Of a stretch of DNA of 64,000 nt, positions 62,881 through 64,000 are shown one piece after another. Position 1 is the stretch's first letter, and every line of letters starts with the position of its first letter. The stretch is from contig JAZARR010000129.1 of the NCBI GenBank assembly GCA_037389465.1, forward strand, positions 98,343-162,342, read 5' to 3'. Position numbers and translations under genes: made by a program. The notes below the pieces were generated by a model, which saw only the letters and a program-made list of their open reading frames with translations, was not told the origin of the DNA and ran no database searches. Origin of the DNA: Baylisascaris procyonis (lineage: Eukaryota > Nematoda > Chromadorea > Rhabditida > Ascarididae).

Positions 62881-64000
62881 TCAACAGTGCGTCGCCTTCA
62901 ACAGCGCCTCACCTTCAACAGTGCGTCGTCTTCAACAGTGCGTCGCCTTCAACAGTGCCTCACCTTCAACAGTGCGTCACCTTCAACAGTGCGTCGTCTT
63001 CAACAGCGCCTCACCTTCAACAGTGCGTCGTCTTCAACAGTGCGTCGCCTTCAACAGTGCCACACCTTCAACAGTGCGTCACCTTCAACAGTGCCTCACC
63101 TTCAACAGTGCGTCGTCTTCAACAGCGCCTCACCTTCAACAGTGCGTCGCCTTCAACAGTGCCTCACCTTCAACAGTGCGTCGTCTTCAACAGCGCCTCA
63201 CCTTCAACAGTGCGTCGTCTTCAACAGTGCGTCGCCTTCAACAGTGCCTCACCTTCAACAGTGCGTCGTCTTCAACAGTGCCTCACCTTCAACAGTGCGT
63301 CCTCTTCAACAGTGCGTCGTCTTCAACAGCGCCTCACCTTCAACAGTGCGTCGTCTTCAACAGTGCGTCGCCTTCAACAGTGCCTCACCTTCAACAGTGC
63401 CTCACCTTCAACAGTGCGTCTCCTTCAACAGTGCCTCACCTTCAACAGTGCGTCGTCTTCAACAGCGCCTCACCTTCAACAGTGCGTCGCCTTCAACAGT
63501 GCCTCACCTTCAACAGTGCGTCGTCTTCAACAGCGCCTCACCTTCAACAGTGCGTCGTCTTCAACAGTGCGTCGCCTTCAACAGTGCGTCGTCTTCAACA
63601 GTGCCTCGCCTTCAACAGTGCGTCGTCTTCAACAGCGCCTCACCTTCAACAGTGCGTGGTCTTCTACAGCGCCTCACCTTCAACAGTGCGTCGCCTTCAA
63701 CAGTGCCTCACCTTCAACAGCGTGTCGTCTTCAGCAGCGCCTCACCTTCAACAGTGCGTCGTCTTCAACAGCGCCTCACCTTCAACAGTGCGTCGTCTTC
63801 AACAGCGCCTCACCTTCAACAGTGCGTCGCCTTCAACAGCGCCTCACCTTCAACAGTGCGTCGTCCTTCAACAGTGCCTCACCTTCAACAGTGCGTCGTC
63901 TTCAACAGCGCCTCACCTTCAACAGTGCGTCGTCTTCAACAGCGCCTCACCTTCAACAGTGCGTCGTCTTCAACAGCGCCTCACCTTCAACAGTGCGTCG

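Larger units (their letters stand above)
698..64000 (+). repeat. Giant 17-bp tandem repeat (satellite) array, open at right edge
   Basis: About 3,720 head-to-tail copies of a 17-bp unit fill the rest of the window, all in one orientation. The consensus is CTTCAACAGYGCSTCRY. Positions 1-9 (CTTCAACAG) are nearly invariant. Positions 10-17 fall into recurring types: TGCGTCGT (A), CGCCTCAC (B), TGCGTCGC (C), TGCCTCAC (D), TGCCACAC (E), TGCGTCTC (F), TGCGCCGC (G) and TGCGTCAC (H). A-B and C-D neighbours dominate, giving a 34-bp dimer rhythm with phase slips such as A-C-D. The two main dimers are about 56% G+C, with two or three CpGs per 34 bp and a strong excess of C over G on this strand. Rare units are 14, 15, 16, 18 or 19 bp long. 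No spacer, transposon or inversion interrupts it. The array is truncated by the window, so its full length is unknown. A collapsed or expanded assembly cannot be excluded. I do not recognise the family. Confidence 0.98.

Noticed and set aside
698..64000. CRISPR array
   Set aside because: The repeats are 17 bp, directly adjacent and without unique spacers. There is no leader or cas gene.
698..64000. CENP-B box, suggested by the 17-bp length and the TTC near the unit start
   Set aside because: The known box needs TTCG at positions 2-5 and CGGG at positions 13-16. The unit has TTCA and no CGGG in any register, including the GCTTCGCC variant.
698..64000. Telomeric repeat
   Set aside because: The unit has no G-run or TTAGGG-like word on either strand.
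698..64000. A strict higher-order repeat like alpha satellite
   Set aside because: Marker spacings differ (475 to 3490 bp), and no single period above 34 bp holds across the array by eye.

Overview
This window is almost entirely one tandem repeat. About 0.7 kb of unique, AT-rich sequence at the left end (1-697) runs into a 17-bp minisatellite array. The first intact unit starts at 705, and the array continues without interruption to the right edge at 64000, where it is cut in mid-unit. That is about 63.3 kb, or roughly 3,720 head-to-tail units, all in the same orientation. I saw no transposon, gene, inversion or unique sequence inside it. The layout points to a eukaryotic, probably animal, genome, because a kilobase-scale satellite beside unique AT-rich DNA is unlike a bacterial locus. 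I cannot name the organism or match the satellite to a known family.

The unit is CTTCAACAG followed by eight variable bases, consensus CTTCAACAGYGCSTCRY. The first nine bases are nearly invariant. The last eight define a small set of recurring variants, called here by their tails: A = TGCGTCGT, B = CGCCTCAC, C = TGCGTCGC, D = TGCCTCAC, E = TGCCACAC, F = TGCGTCTC, G = TGCGCCGC and H = TGCGTCAC. They are not randomly ordered: A-B and C-D pairs dominate, so much of the array behaves as a 34-bp dimer.

From left to right: 1-697 is the unique flank, with a short inverted repeat and a CpG-rich NRF1-like motif near the junction. 698 to about 18,740 is a heterogeneous edge domain, rich in private variants, short units and recognisable duplicated blocks with offsets of 884, 952, 1117, 1411 and about 1580 bp. 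About 18,740-46,500 is a much more homogeneous interior with long near-repeats at multiples of 17 bp. About 46,500-62,900 is still repeat but carries many more one- to five-base indels, including a badly disrupted patch at about 51,100-51,660. The last kilobase is regular again.

No protein-coding gene is supported. Very long open frames exist on the + strand, one of 17,575 codons and another open from 2172 to the window end. They follow from arithmetic: the common units contain no stop in any + strand frame, and because 17 is not a multiple of 3 all three frames spell the same cyclic 17-residue peptide. The minus strand is closed because GTTGAAG puts a TGA into each of its frames every 51 bp. 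The interest here is in satellite structure and evolution (edge-to-interior homogenisation, block duplication, CpG-linked variants), not in a gene system.
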